From positions 313,841-377,840 of the forward strand of contig CAUYUJ010009380.1 of NCBI GenBank assembly GCA_963575745.1: a stretch of DNA of 64,000 bases. Reading direction: 5' to 3'. The stretch is from Prorocentrum cordatum (Eukaryota; Sar; Dinophyceae; Prorocentrales; Prorocentraceae). This document shows positions 48,429-59,814 of the stretch, one piece after another (positions within the stretch are counted from its first letter, which is position 1; each line of letters opens with the position of its first letter). The position numbers and the translations under genes were made by a program. The notes below the pieces were generated by a model that made no database searches, was not told the origin of the DNA, and saw only the letters and a list, made by a program, of their open reading frames with translations.

Positions 48429-48650
48429 GCACGCCCATATCGTAGCACATCGTTTCCCGAGTGGCGACGCCAGAAAGCACCCGCCACGACACATATACTA
48501 TAAGATTTCACGGCGCGCGCGTCGCCCCTGGGGGGGCGACGCACATATAGCATAAGCATGTTGGGGCCACGCCGATGCACGAGCAGCAGGCGGCAGGCGC
48601 GGCGCAGGATGCGTCGGCACTGTAGTCGCCCAACTAACGCGGGCCTCGAG

Positions 48651-49895
48651 TCAGACGGGGCACCCCCTATCGTCGTCGTTGAAAACAACATTTCTGGGAG
48701 ATGCAGCCGGCGCAGCAGCTGGCGATGAAAGAGAGTTAGTCGGCGTCTCTGCACAACTCCGCGCGGCTTGGCGCCGCTGGTTTGCCCGCTGTCGCAGTAG
48801 CTCCAGTGCTAGCTGTGCGCCGTGGAGCTCGTCGAGGCGTCGTCGCCGGGCGCAATCGAAAATGGCACGCACGCTGCGCTCGGACGGATTGCCGCTGGAG
48901 ACCCAGGCCTCGCGGCCGGCAAACCACATGTCCACTCCCCCAAGTGAGTGACCCACACCCACTGGCTTGTCTGCGCTGCAAATGGCCAGTCCAGAGGGAG
49001 TGCCTGGCATTGGAGGCGGCGCGAGCCGGCGCCGACTGCGTCGGCCAAATGGATCTCGATCCGCGCGGCGCGCCGATGCCGACCGAGCGACGCCACCGAC
49101 GGCACGCAGGTCCAGCTCGGCAGCCGCACGTCGACAGCTGGCGGCGCGGGGGCTGCGCCTGCGCGCGGAGGCCGCACAGCCAGTCGCGCCCCTGGTTCTG
49201 CCCCGAAGGGAATGCGCCAACTCGCGCCCACTGCGGCGGCGCAGGCGGCGCAGCTGGAGCCGTCGGCGCCGCGGGCGCCGCCGCTGGCCCCCCCGCCGCG
49301 GCCGCGCGAGTCCGCCACGCAATCACGCATCCCGGCGGCTCAGCAGAGACTTGCACGCGGCCCACGAGATCGCCCATCTCCCGTCGCAGTCGCCGTAGCT
49401 CGGCGTCGCGGGGGGCGGGCGACGACGACGAGGATGCCGCGCCGACCCAGCCTGGCCACTGCGCGCGGCCAAGATGTCGCCATAAACCGTCGGGCGACGA
49501 AGTAGGCGCAGCAGCTGCAACTGCCGGCCGCGGCGCCCCCGATGCCGGCGCAGGCCGTCCGCCGCTCCAGAAATCAACTCCCCGCGTGGGCCACTCGCGC
49601 CAGGACCCGCAGACAGAGTCTGTCCACGGCTGGCGGAGCCCCCGAGTATCCAAACCGCATGCGCGTTCGCCGGGCGCCGCTGCTCAGCGAGGCCGGACGG
49701 CTCTCGCTGCCCCAAAGTCGATAGCGGCGCGAACGCCGCTGGCGACGGGGCGCAGGCGTCGAGGAAGAGAGCGCGCCCTTGGACGCGGCGCAGGGGGCAG
49801 TCGCGAACGGAGCGTTCCTCATAGTCACACCCGAGGCACTTGAATCGCACCCCGTCGGGGCCCACAGGGCTGCCTCGACGGCCTGAACCCACGCC
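48651..49895 (-). pseudogene. LINE C, ORF1-like remnant
   Basis: Overlapping Ala/Arg-rich minus-strand frames. The 5' one starts with GVRFKCLGCDYEERSVRDC (a Cys-x2-Cys and a later Cys, possibly a decayed zinc ribbon), and a helical stretch ELRRLRREMGDLVGRVQ follows. A later part has RAIFDCARRRRLDELHGAQLALELL, likely coiled coil. It precedes the endonuclease on the same strand, as ORF1 should. High GC makes long frames on both strands, so exact frame use is unsure. Confidence 0.4.
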
Positions 49896-49959
49896 TATGG
49901 CCCTGGACCCCCCTCGCCGCTTCCCGCCGCCAACCCCGAAGCCCGCGAAGGTCTCTCAG

Positions 49960-52505
49960 AAGTCACGTTCGGACATGTCGGCCGCGCAGGCTCGGTAGCC
50001 TACGCCGCCGCCTTCTGCCTTTCCCCTCAATGACCTCCTGGGCGCTGCGCGCGGGCCTTCCGTCGACGAAGCGACGCCATCGTGATTCGGCGCGCCCGCC
50101 AGCCCAGGCCAAGTGCGCGCCGCGCTGCTCCACCGGAACATCGCGTAACTCGGGGTCGTCGGCGGCCCTCTCCTTCGCCGCAAGAGCTGATGGCGTCGGC
50201 GTCAGCGCCCGAGTCGACGGCAGCTGCCGGGAACGCCTCCTTCGCTGGCGACGCTGGCGCAGGCGGGCTCGGCGTCGCCCCCAGCGCCGATGGGCCCAGG
50301 CCGCCACCGCCCGATCCGGCCGCAGCGCCATAGACACTCTGAGCCTGATCTCGCGCGGGCGCACCTGCGAGGAAGGTTCGCCGCTGGCCCAAGCGAACCG
50401 CCGAGGCGATATTGCCCGGCGAACCAGGAGGAGGAAGCTGAGACCCGCGTAGACAATACTGAATTGACCAGCTGGCTGGGCGCGGTTGCGGAGGACGTCG
50501 AAACGCGCGAGGATGTCATCCGCGCGCCCCTGCGGACGTCGAGAGATTGCCGAGGCGCGCCCCCCCGTCGCCCAATGAGCCCAAACATTCGGCCAGACCG
50601 CGCGTCGGGAAGGCCATCGGTGCCACCGGGCCGCCGTTGATATCACTTCCCTATTCGAGAACAGCCAGCGGCCGCTCGCCCGCACAGTCTCCGCCCACGC
50701 CAGTGAGACGAGATGAGACGCGGGCCGCCTGGCGGAACTCGCTGAAGCTCGAAGTCGCCACTGACCACATCATCACCCCCCGCGCCGCGCGCCCGAAAGA
50801 CACCGAGATAGCTGCTCGGGCCCCCGGGCGCGGAGGCGCCGCGCGCCGCCGCCGCCGCCGCCCGCGCCCACGCGGGCGAGGCAGCTGGCCAGAGAAATTT
50901 GCCGAACATCTCCACGTCACTGGAAGACAGAAGACGCAACGCGCGCCCGCTATGAGGACCTTCTCGCGCACCCTTTGGTCTAGGACTGAGCCTGCCAACT
51001 TGCTCGGGCACCCCTGGCCCCGTCCGCCCCCGGCGCTTCGGCGCGCGACAACCAACCACGCGGGGCAGGGCTGCGCTGTCACGAACGACACCTCGGCTTA
51101 CAAACACGATACGCCACTGTGCGCAACGCCCGAATCGCCGGGAGACGTCAAGCGGGCCCCTCGCGATCGACGAGCGCAGACAGTTGAACTGCCCGCGTCG
51201 ACCTAGAGCCCAGCTGTTTGGGCCTGCAGAGAGAAGGAAGCAACAACTGCCCCCTCCACCGTGACATCGCGGCCATCCGCTGGCGCCTCACATCTCCATG
51301 AACGCACGCCAACCGCGGCCCCGGAGACGAGCCACCTGCCCCATGCTGCCAGGCGCTCGCGGGACACCTCGCTCGCGAGGCCGGCCTCGCCGCGGCCCCC
51401 TGGGCCGCCGGGGCCAAACTGCCAGACCCGCACGCGGACACGGCAACAAAATCAGAACGCACCTGCTAAGCCCCCTGTTCGAGCCGACCGCCGCCACTTC
51501 TCTGGCTGCGGGGGCCGAACGCCGGAGCGGGCGGGCCCCGGCACAGCGACGTCGCGCGGATGGCAAGCCTCCGCGCCGAAGTCGAGCTCCGGCGAGACTT
51601 TCGGATGCCGACCAGAAGGTCGCCAAACATCTCCACGCCACTGGAAGTCAACAGAATGCGAGCCCGCGTTGAAACCCTTGTCGCGCACCCTCTGGTTCAG
51701 GCACCCCTGGCCCACTCTCTCAGGCACCCCTGGCCCCGTCCGCCCCCAATGTTTCGGCGCGCGGCTGGCTATCCACACCAGGACCTGCCACAACCAACCT
51801 CGCGGGGCAGGTCGACGCCGTCGCAAACGACACCTCCATTTCCGACTGCGCGAGATATCACTACGCGCAACACCCGAATCGCCCGAGCATGTCAAGCTGG
51901 TCCAGCGCGACAAGCGCAAACTAACGAACTGCCTGCGCCAACCTGGAGCCTGGCCTCCTGGGCCCTCAGAGAGATGGAGGAAACAATGCTGGGGCACGCG
52001 CGCCAACCCCGACGGCCTCCCACCCAGAGTGGAGGTCCCTCTATAGGTGCTGGAGACCAGGGGAGCACCGACGGCGTGGCTCCGCCCGTGAGCCTCGGAG
52101 CCGCCGCGGGTGCCAGCCCCGAATGTTTTCCTCTTCGTGAGCGCATTGGGCGTTATCTTACGTCGCGTCGTTGCGGCTGTCACCGCACTCGGGGCATCCC
52201 ACACCACTGTTGCGAGTGCGCCGTTCGAGCGTAGCGTCGTCGCCACGTTCGCCGCGTCCCGAACATTCCGCAACATAGTCGCGGACACGCCACTCGCGCG
52301 TCGCGTCGCCACTTCACTGGGCGCCGCCAGCTGCACGATAGTCCAGAGGAGTGCGCATGGGGATCTCGCCTTGCCTGACGGGAGGGAACCGGCGGGTGGC
52401 GATACGTCCTTCACCAACACAACATCGAAGACAGGTAGTCCCAGACCCGTTTCACCGCCCTTGAAGAGATGACATAGTTGTCCTATATCGCACCGAATTA
52501 TCACT
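49960..52505 (-). pseudogene. gag: Degenerate copia-type gag, copy 2
   Basis: Relative of the gag at 3.2-4.75 kb. In sense order: a 5' part matching 4340-4480 at DNA level (52385-52245), a middle with GVMMWSVATSSFSEFR (about 50800), PQGRADDILARFDVLRNRA and VYAGLSFLLLVRRA (about 50540-50430), and the tail DDPELRDVPVEQRGAHLAWA then SRWRRFVDGRPAR (about 50160-50050), the W-R-R-F-x-G-R-P ending of this gag. About 300 bp near 50930-51235 is repeated at 51620-51975 (shared CACCCCTGGCCCCGTCCGCC, CGACACCTC and ACGCCCGAATCGCC/ACACCCGAATCGCC), so the copy carries an internal duplication. No pol follows; LINE C lies downstream. Confidence 0.6.
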
Positions 52506-52874
52506 CTAATCCGAACCCTGATGCGCCTGCATATCCCAGGGCTCCCGCAGCAGATTTTCGAGCCGATGTGTATCTACAGCCGAGGACAAGTCCTGTAGTT
52601 CCGAGAGCGCCTCCATCATAGTTGAAGCACGCCCCGGGAGAGAGGCAATCAGCGGCGGTTGGCGCCGCGCTCTTTGAGGTGGTTGATGATGCCCTTGTAG
52701 TGGTAGGTGTCCTTGTTGTCCGACTTAGATGGCACGAGGATCATGAACACAGAAAGCAAAAGCACTCGAAGCACTCTTGCCGAACACAGTGAGGATGATA
52801 GGGGTACAAGTAGGCGAGCAAGAGACTGGCGGAGGAACCACGCGGGCCATGGCGGCGAGAGGTAACGAAAGGGA
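52506..52874. other. No supported gene
   Basis: Unique-looking spacer, no domain recognised. Confidence 0.5.
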
Positions 52875-53075
52875 ACCGAAGCCCCGCTACCAATTATGAA
52901 AACGGATGATACGACAAAGGGCACCTTTCCTGCGGGTGCAGAAAATACGGTTAATAGGCGTCTAACACGGGCACAGGTGCACGGGCGGCTACCTGGGACC
53001 AAATGACAGCGGGAAAACGGACAAGATTGAACAAGGCAAAGAAGGCAAGAGCAGTGAGAATGCTACCGTTCGATT
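52875..53075 (+). repeat. Interspersed repeat W, copy 2
   Basis: Second copy of the 46.9-kb repeat in the same orientation. Each copy lies within about 220 bp of a CAT/GAT array. Confidence 0.85.
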
Positions 53076-53134
53076 AGGAGGGGAGGAGGAGAGGAAAGAG
53101 GAAGGGGAGGTGGGGGAGGAGGGTAAGAGAGGAG

Positions 53135-53474
53135 GAGCTTGATTATGACGATGACGATGGCCATGACGTCGGCGATGGCGATGATGATGCTTATGATGTC
53201 GATGCTGATGATAGTGTACATGGCGGTGCTGATGGTACACTGTGGCGATGATGATGGTGATGGCGCTGGTGACGGCAAATTGGTAAAGATGCGGGTGATG
53301 ATGATGATGATGATGGTAGTGGTGATGATGATGACGATGCCGATGCTGATGATGATGCTGATGCTGATGCTGATGCTGATGCTGATGCTGATGATGCTGA
53401 TGCTGCTGATGATGCTGATGATACTGATGATGATGCTGATGATGCTGGTGATGATGATGATGATAATGATGATA

Positions 53475-53541
<67 letters not shown>

Positions 53542-53545
53542 CGCC
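53135..53545. repeat. GAT array (CAT on minus strand)
   Basis: GATGATG with GCTGAT and GACGAT variants on the plus strand; opposite orientation to all other long CAT arrays here. Confidence 0.97.
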
Positions 53546-53780
53546 AGTGATGAGGATGATCGTTCTCCGCCCCCTCGTCCCCATCTCAATCATCTACCCG
53601 CTTCTTCCCTCTGCTCCGCGAAGGGGCGCAAGCGGCGGCGCGCCCCTTCGCCGTCTTGAACGGCCCCGATGTCGATCGGGGGGGTGAGCGCGCCGGGGAA
53701 AGCGACCTCGCGGGGGCCAGGGCGACTGAGCACCACGGAGGAGTGAGATAGGGGTGAAAACAAGGAGGGACAAGGAGGAT
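53546..53780. other. No supported gene
   Basis: GC-rich spacer. Confidence 0.5.
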
Positions 53781-53978
53781 GAGGACAGCACAACACACCC
53801 CCACTCGAAGCCAAGACACCCACTCCCGACCTGGTGATCCAGGGAAGGGCCTGGTTAAGGATGAGTGTCTCTTAGCTCCCAACAACCCCAGGGCAACACA
53901 CCCCCCCTCCCCAAGCCATGGATCACCAGGTCAGGAGAAGGGTCCTAGCTGGGGATGGGGACGACTTGTGCTGTCCTC
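53781..53978 (+). mobile_element. MITE family V, copy 2
   Basis: 198 bp with perfect outer ends GAGGACAGCACAA on both sides (reversed at the right: TTGTGCTGTCCTC) and inner arm blocks CCTGGTGATCCAGG and CCATGGATCACCAGG. Arms are about 60-65 bp. Same layout and length as 30545-30743. No clear target duplication. No coding capacity. Confidence 0.8.
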
Positions 53979-54485
53979 AGAAGAGAAGGGGGGAAGAGGA
54001 GGCGGGCAGAGGCGAAGATCATTACGACGACGACTTCTGAGGAAGCTGAACAGAAGGGGGACAGAAACAACAGGAGAGAGAACTGCCGTGAAAATACGTG
54101 CACTGCGCCTACGTACGAGCATCGAACATATTACGCGCGGTCGTTATCGCATGATTGAAGCTGCTGTTCGTCCGTGCTAAGCCCGCGCGCACGCGCCCTC
54201 TCCCACTCCTCCACCCCTCCCCGTTTCCTGCTCAATTCTATCAAACGGTTGCGCAAGTCTCCGCCCCTGTGCTGGAAGCAGCACAGAACCTACCCTGGCA
54301 CATCGGCAAGGGCTGGAAAACGCGCGCCCACACCAAGGAAACGCGGGGGGCGTATTCTCGAACAGTTGGATACCCGATGCGTTGCAGGACTGGCGCCGAC
54401 GCGACACAGGAGCTACGGCGAACGCACCTCGCGGAGAGGCAAGCGGAGGGAGGAAAAACACACGGACGGGCCTGGAACGCAAAAA
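53979..54485. other. No supported gene
   Basis: Purine-rich at first, then unique-looking; short frames only. Confidence 0.5.
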
Positions 54486-55620
54486 AGAGAACCAGCTTGA
54501 CTCAAATCCCACCAGCCCTTTGGGCGTAGGTGGTCTAGAATGTTTCCTCCGTTACCCCTCCTACTTCCCTTTTGGGGAAGGGTTTACCCCTCCCCCGACC
54601 CCTTCCCCTGGACCTGGACGGGGGGGTCCGCGACGCGCTGGGGCGTCCGAAACGGTCTCGGCGAGGAAGCCAAAATCATCGGTTTTACTAGGTTTGGGCC
54701 CCACGTTGGCCTCCTGAGGGGGGGGGGGCTAATTTAGTCCCCCCCCTGTGATCGATCTCATCCAAGATGGCCCCAAGAGGCGCCCAGGAGGCCCCAAGAG
54801 GCCCCGAGATGGTCCCGAGATGGCCCCATGTGGCCCCGAGAAGCTCGCAAGAGGCCCCCAGGATGCCCCCAAGAGGCTCCCAAGAGACCCCCACGAGGTC
54901 CCAAGAGGCCCCCCAGAGGCACCCAAGACGCTTCAAGAGGCCTCGGCGACAATGCCAAAATCATTGATACTACTAAGGTTTTGGCCACATTTGGGCCTCC
55001 TGGGGGGGGCATTGCTTCAGATGACTCCAAGAGCGCCTAGGAGAGCCCAAGATGACCTCCAAGATGGCTCAAGATATTCCAAGATGCCTCAAGATGGCTC
55101 CCACGATGCTCCAAGAGGCCCCAAGACCGTTTCAAGATGGCTCCAAATGGCCAAAGAGCTCCGTCAGGAGAGCCCGAAGAGGCCAAAATCCTTCCAATAC
55201 CTCAGAAAGATCCATACTTTGGGCTTTCTCGCATTTTCGCTTCCGATGGTCATCCGAGGCTTCAAGATGACTCCAAGATGGCCCAAGAAGGGCTCCAAGA
55301 GCGCTCCCAAGGCTCCCAAGAGCGCTTCAAGAGGGCCCCAAGAGGCGCCCAGGAGGCCCCAGGAGGCCCCAACAGCCGCCCTCCAAGAGGCCCCCAAGAG
55401 ACTCCCAAGAGGCCCCGAGAAGCTCTCCGAGGCACCCAAGACGCTCTAAGAGGCGTCCGGGACCGCCTTGAGGCCCCAAGACGCTCCAAGAGGCCTCCAC
55501 TGGGGGACCCATCCTCTGTGTGCTGCCCTCTTCCCTGATCGAGACACTTCCTCTGAGCATCGTTTCTAGATGGGCTGGTGGGGTTACTTTTTTGGTCGCG
55601 GGCGGACGCGGATTCGAAGT
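54486..55620 (+). repeat. Composite interspersed repeat X-T, longest copy
   Basis: In order: X block (ATCCCACCAGCCCTTTGGGC...), GCCAAAATCATCGG with GGCCTCCTGAGGGGGGG (54670-54725), a CCAAGAGGCC minisatellite, a second GCCAAAATCATTG with GGGCCTCCTGGGGGGG block (54953-55010), more minisatellite, then CGTTTCTAGATGGGCTGGTG at 55558. It looks like the intact arrangement of which 28.0, 29.6 and 45.65 kb are parts. Confidence 0.75.
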
Positions 55621-56299
55621 CGCCGAGCTGAGAGGTCCCGGCCACGGGCCTGTCAAATTAGCAACGCGCAAGCCTAAAAGCACAGCGGCCGCGCCCGCAC
55701 TCAGAAGCAGCCGCCTGTGGGGCCGCGGGCTGGAGGGGAGCTGGCTGAGCTGACTGCGAACGGCCAGGGTAGCTGATGCACCATGCGAGAATGGCTCCAA
55801 AACGCCAGAAAGGAATTAAGTCCTGCACGCCAGGAGAACATGATCAGCTCTGTATCTGCAAACCACGCATCAACCTAGCGGAGCGCTTCCACCGCCGGGC
55901 CAACCCAGAAGGGCTGGTGGGGTTACGCGAAGCGTCTAGAATTTGTACTCCGAAGCATGGGGCACAAGCTATCGTGCATTCCACCAGGCGCTGCAGGTGG
56001 TGGGCTGCGCGAGGCGAGTGGGCGCAAAGGGAACAAAACCCAACTTAGTGAATGGGCATGCGAAACCTGCCTCACACGGTTTTTAATCCGCGGGCGCCAC
56101 ATGGTCTAAGACAGTCAGACGCCCGTCAGCAAGCGGTGGGGTGCCCCGGGAGCGAATTGAGGCACGAAGGCGAAAAGTAACGCGTGGCTCACACACTCAC
56201 ATCCACACACCCATTTCCTCCAGCGGCGAGGTGGCGGAACCGTCGCGAGTACTGAGGCGGGGCACGCTTCGTTGAACCACTCCCCCCTACCCCACCCTG
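55621..56299. other. No supported gene
   Basis: Unique-looking; GGGCTGGTGGGGTTAC of repeat T recurs once at 55912. Confidence 0.5.
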
Positions 56300-56365
56300 G
56301 TCAAGCCTCTCCTCGCCGCCTCCTCCTGCTCCTCCTCCTGCTCCTCCTCCTCCTCCTCCTCCTCC

Positions 56366-56409
<44 letters not shown>

Positions 56410-56432
56410 ATCAGCATCAGCATCAGCATCAG

Positions 56433-56512
<80 letters not shown>

Positions 56513-56821
56513 CTGTCATCATCATCACCATCATCATCACCACCACCACCATCACCACAACCACGATCAGCATCATCAGCATCATCATCAGCAGCATCAT
56601 CAGCATCATCAGCATCAGCATTCGTTTCCTCATCCTCCTCCTGCTCAACCTCCTCCTCCTCCTCTTGCTCCTTCTCCTCCTCATCCTCCGCCTCCTCCTC
56701 TTCCTCCTTCCCCTCGTCCTGTTCTCCCTCCTCCTCCATTTCCTCCCCTCCCTCCTCTTGTTCTTCCTATTCCTCCTCCTCCTCCTCCTCCGCCTCCTCC
56801 TCTGCCTCCTCCTCCTCGTCC
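56300..56821. repeat. CTC and CAT array next to LINE D
   Basis: CTCCTG/CTC triplets, CAT with CAG and CAC (56365-56625), then CTC again to the base before the spliced-leader relic. Confidence 0.97.
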
Positions 56822-56843
56822 TCCGTAGCCATCTTGGCTCAAG
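56822..56843 (+). other. Spliced-leader relic at 5' end of LINE D
   Basis: Reads TCCGTAGCCATCTTGG followed by CTCAAG: 21 of 22 positions of the dinoflagellate leader, with T to C at position 11. First base T fits the D position. It directly follows a CTC array and precedes LINE D ORF1 on the same strand. Confidence 0.88.
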
Positions 56844-57040
56844 GTTTTGGTTCCCCCTGGAAATAAAATGGATACCGGCCACCTCAGTGTAGCTCCGCGC
56901 TGCTGAGGCCAAGCCAGCGTCACGACGGTTCCGCGTCTTCACGCCTCCGTGCTCCCAGGAAGACGGTCAGCCAGCCTCCCCCACTTGCTGACAAGGGTGC
57001 TCTTGGGAGTGTTAGTTGGAAGCGCAGGCCATGGTTATAT
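56844..57040 (+). other. Putative 5' UTR of LINE D
   Basis: About 200 bp between the leader relic and the first recognisable ORF1 codons; no repeats. Confidence 0.4.
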
Positions 57041-58470
57041 GTGGGCCCCTTGTGGAAGTGTACGGCGTGTGGGTGTGGGAAGAACCTGAACTCTTACCGC
57101 TGGTGCAAGCACTGTAGTGAATGGAAGCCAAGGGGTCCGAATTACGGCAGCAGCCTTCTCCCGACTCCCGGTGGCCCAGGGGACCACCTACCGCGCAGAA
57201 GAAACATCATTCGGAGGATACGCAGTCCAATACCCAGCTCGATGTCTCCTCTCTCGGAAAAGACCAGCTCACCAGCCTGCGTGAGACATCCAGCAAGATC
57301 GGGAAGAAATCGCTCGTTGACCTTTGTGACAAACAGCTCAGGACGCTCGACAGAGCGCCGCCTCCGTCGCCACCCAACGCACAGCGCCTGGCAGCATCCA
57401 GGCGCGCACTCGACCAGCAGGGAAACAAGCTCAACAAAGCTGTGGACCAATGCTTCAAATGGAAGCGTGACATCGCCAACCCTTGTCATGTCGGGCGTGT
57501 CCCCCTACAGGGAACTTTTTTTGACGAAAATTAAAAATAATAAAATACCTGAAATACCCTGAAAGGTAGAAAAATACTCAAAAAAAATCCCCAGGCTATT
57601 TTTGCATTATTTTTGGACTATTTTGGGGGTACTTTTATTTTTCGTCGAAAATCCCCCTGTAGGGGGACAGGCCCGACTTACAACCATTGGGAGTATGTCG
57701 GCACGCTCAAAGAAAAACCGGAGTTGCTACAGGCAGACTATGATCAGCTGGCGGCGGAGGCCAGCGGCAGCGGGCCCAAGGCCCTAGCAGGACTCGGAGC
57801 AGCCCGCCAGCTGAGCCGAAGCTGTCTCTACGCGCGCTCTTGGCTGGTTCGTTGGACGGGTGTACCACTGACTCCGGAGATGCGTTCCACTTGGGGGGGT
57901 GACGAGGAATATCGAGGAAGTGGAGCTCAAGCAAGCAGAAGAACGACGGGAGGCATTGGTCGCCCGGCTCCAGTCCGCAGCATCATCTCTCTTCTCCGAG
58001 GCGGCCACCGAGTGCGCGAAGGCCGGGGAGGAGCACGAGGCCCAGCGTCTCCGCCTCGGTGAGAAGAGAAAGACCCAGGACGGGGCTGCCCCACGGCGAG
58101 AAGGCCCCACCCGCCCAGGACACTGCAGAACCTCCGTCGGCAGGCCCCGCGCCTGCGGTCTCGGGCTCCGGCTCGGGTGGCCAACAGCCGGCAGGCAAGG
58201 ACGAGGCCGAGGAGGCCAGGGAGGGCTCTCGGGCAGGAAGCCGCCGGGCGCGCGGCGGGGGATCCTGGCCCCCCCTCTTCCTGGCCACCCACTGCCGCCC
58301 CCCTCGGCACCCCGAGAGGGGCTGTATGGGGGCCCTGGAGCATTCTCCACCCTGGGTCGGCCGCGGTGAGCGGCTGGGCCCTCGACTCCCCGAGCGGGGC
58401 TTTTCAAGGGGGGCTCGGGGCATCCCCCACCTTGGGAGGACGGTGGAGCAGGCTACCATAGGAGTGGGGG
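57041..58470 (+). pseudogene. LINE D, ORF1-like protein with zinc ribbon and coiled coil
   Basis: Starts with a zinc ribbon: WKCTACGCGKNLNSYRW then CKHCSEWK (two Cys-x2-Cys pairs 11 residues apart). After a frameshift near 57130 the frame SLGKDQLTSLRETSSKIGKK, then LAASRRALDQQGNKLNKAVD and FKWKRDIA, is a likely coiled coil. The frame is then broken by a 188-bp inverted-repeat element (57490-57677) and resumes in the same frame as YVGTLKEKPELLQADYDQLA. A run of seven G near 57892 shifts frame again, and EVELKQAEERREALVARLQS continues the helix. The C-terminal part (to 58470) is Pro/Gly/Arg-rich. ORF1 is thought to bind element RNA. The reading frame could be restored only for the inserted element by splicing, not for the other breaks. 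Confidence 0.65.
57490..57677 (+). mobile_element. Inverted-repeat insertion in LINE D ORF1, intron-like
   Basis: AT-rich 188-bp insertion in GC-rich coding sequence. Ends are inverted copies matching at 22 of 23 positions (GTCGGGC, one variable base, TGTCCCCCTACAGGG), and similarity goes on inside (GACGAAAATTAAAA and GACGAAAAATAAAA). A GT at 57497-57498 and an AG at 57669-57670 (context GACAG|G) would remove 174 bp, a multiple of three, and join ORF1 in frame while removing all in-frame stops. This is the design expected of an introner-type element. No clear target duplication was found, and splicing is not shown. Confidence 0.7.
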
Positions 58471-58559
58471 TCAGAAGAGGGCATCAGTTGACAGATAGTC
58501 ATCAGTTTGCGTTCGTAACATCACGTCGTGGGGGAGTAGTCAGCACGCTCAACGACGTC

Positions 58560-59440
58560 GAGGACGGGGTTTGAGGAGCGGACGTGGCGGGGTCTGCTGA
58601 GACCCATTTCGACGATTCTCCTGCCATTATCGAAGCTATGGACAAGCATGGTTGGAAGGCTGTTGTTTCCCCGCCCGGGGCGCGGAGTGACATCAAGCGG
58701 CCAGGAGGAGTGGCGACTGGCGCTGGGAGGCACATCACAAGTCACTCGCACAAGGATCTCTGCAGGACCCCAGACCAGCAGGGAGGGTTCGGGGCGCCTG
58801 GAGGGCCAGTTGTCAGGAGGGGGGTCCATCGATTTCTGGGATTTCGCCCCAGTGTCCATCGAGCTCACAGGAGGATTAGATATGATTATTGTCTCATTGT
58901 ATCTCGCGCCAGGTTCGAGGCTGCGCGGCATCAATGCAGAGAAGATGACCAGTCCCAGAGCCTTGTTGAGGCTCACAAGAATGCCTTGGATCATCGCAGC
59001 GAATCGGAATGTCTCGCCGTAGGGTGGGACGGTAGTGGCGGGGGGAGCTGGGGGAGACGGTGGTCGCACCAGGGAACACGACTTGGACTTGCAACCGACC
59101 GCCCTAAAACATTCTGGATTTCTTTCTCGTCTCCAATTTCGCGTCGTGGCTCATGTATGAATGTTTCGCCGACGACGCAGGAGGGGACCAAAAGGGCATC
59201 TGGCTCAAGTTGCATGTCAATACCCTGGCGTCCGAGATTAGAACTTTGCAGTTGCCTCGTCGTTTTGCGCACCCACCCCATCCTAGGCGAGAACCAGATC
59301 CCGACAGCAAGCGCAGCCGCAAGAAGGCGGAAAGGGACGTGAATGGTTCCACCCTGCCGCAGCGGAGACCGCGACGACGACGACGTCCGCCGCGACGTCT
59401 GCCCAGCGCTCCCTCTCGGGGGCGCGCAAACGTGGATTAG
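58560..59440 (+). pseudogene. LINE D, AP-type endonuclease remnant
   Basis: Two frames cover the fold. SAETHFDDSPAIIEAMDKHG then WKAVVSPPGARSD matches the early E-T-H and W-x-x-x-x-S-P blocks; GGVATGAGRHITSHSHKDLC follows. After a frameshift, GGLDMIIVSLYLAPGSRL is the V-x-x-Y-L-x-P-G block, and MPWIIAANRNVSP stands where W-I-I-x-G-D-W-N-V-S-P is expected, so the key Asp (and Gly) is lost (A-N-R-N). The frame stops at about 59022. Later fragments (59153-59440) with LKLHVNTLASEIRTLQLPRR and DSKRSRKKAERDV resemble the end of the domain. No RT follows; the element is 3' truncated before 59.45 kb. Confidence 0.65.
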
Positions 59441-59814
59441 CGATCCGTGGATCTGGCGCGCGGTCGCCAAAGCCATGGATCAGGGGAGCTGCCCTCCCCA
59501 AAACGCGGCCGGGGCCGCCTCGCTCGGCGGCGGAGACCCGCGATGCCCCATGGAAGCAGGACCCGCAGCTAATCCACGCCCCCCTGATCCGTGTCTGCGA
59601 TCGCCGGAGCCTCAGCCCACAATCCGCCCCGTCCCGCACCGCTGCCCGACCCTCGAAACACTGGAACATCAGGAAAATGAAGGGGTCCTGGGACACACAC
59701 AAACGAATACACATACGCAACAGGATTCCCCACATTTCCCTAGGTACTCTTGGGTTTGTGTTTGTCTTCCCCCCCACTTCCCCTCCACCCGCCCCTGCCC
59801 ACACCCCCACTTGG
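59441..59814. other. No gene; short inverted pair
   Basis: CGTGGATTAGC (59431) and GCTAATCCACG (59571) form an 11-bp inverted pair about 150 bp apart, each followed by GATCCGTG-like sequence in direct order. Confidence 0.5.
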
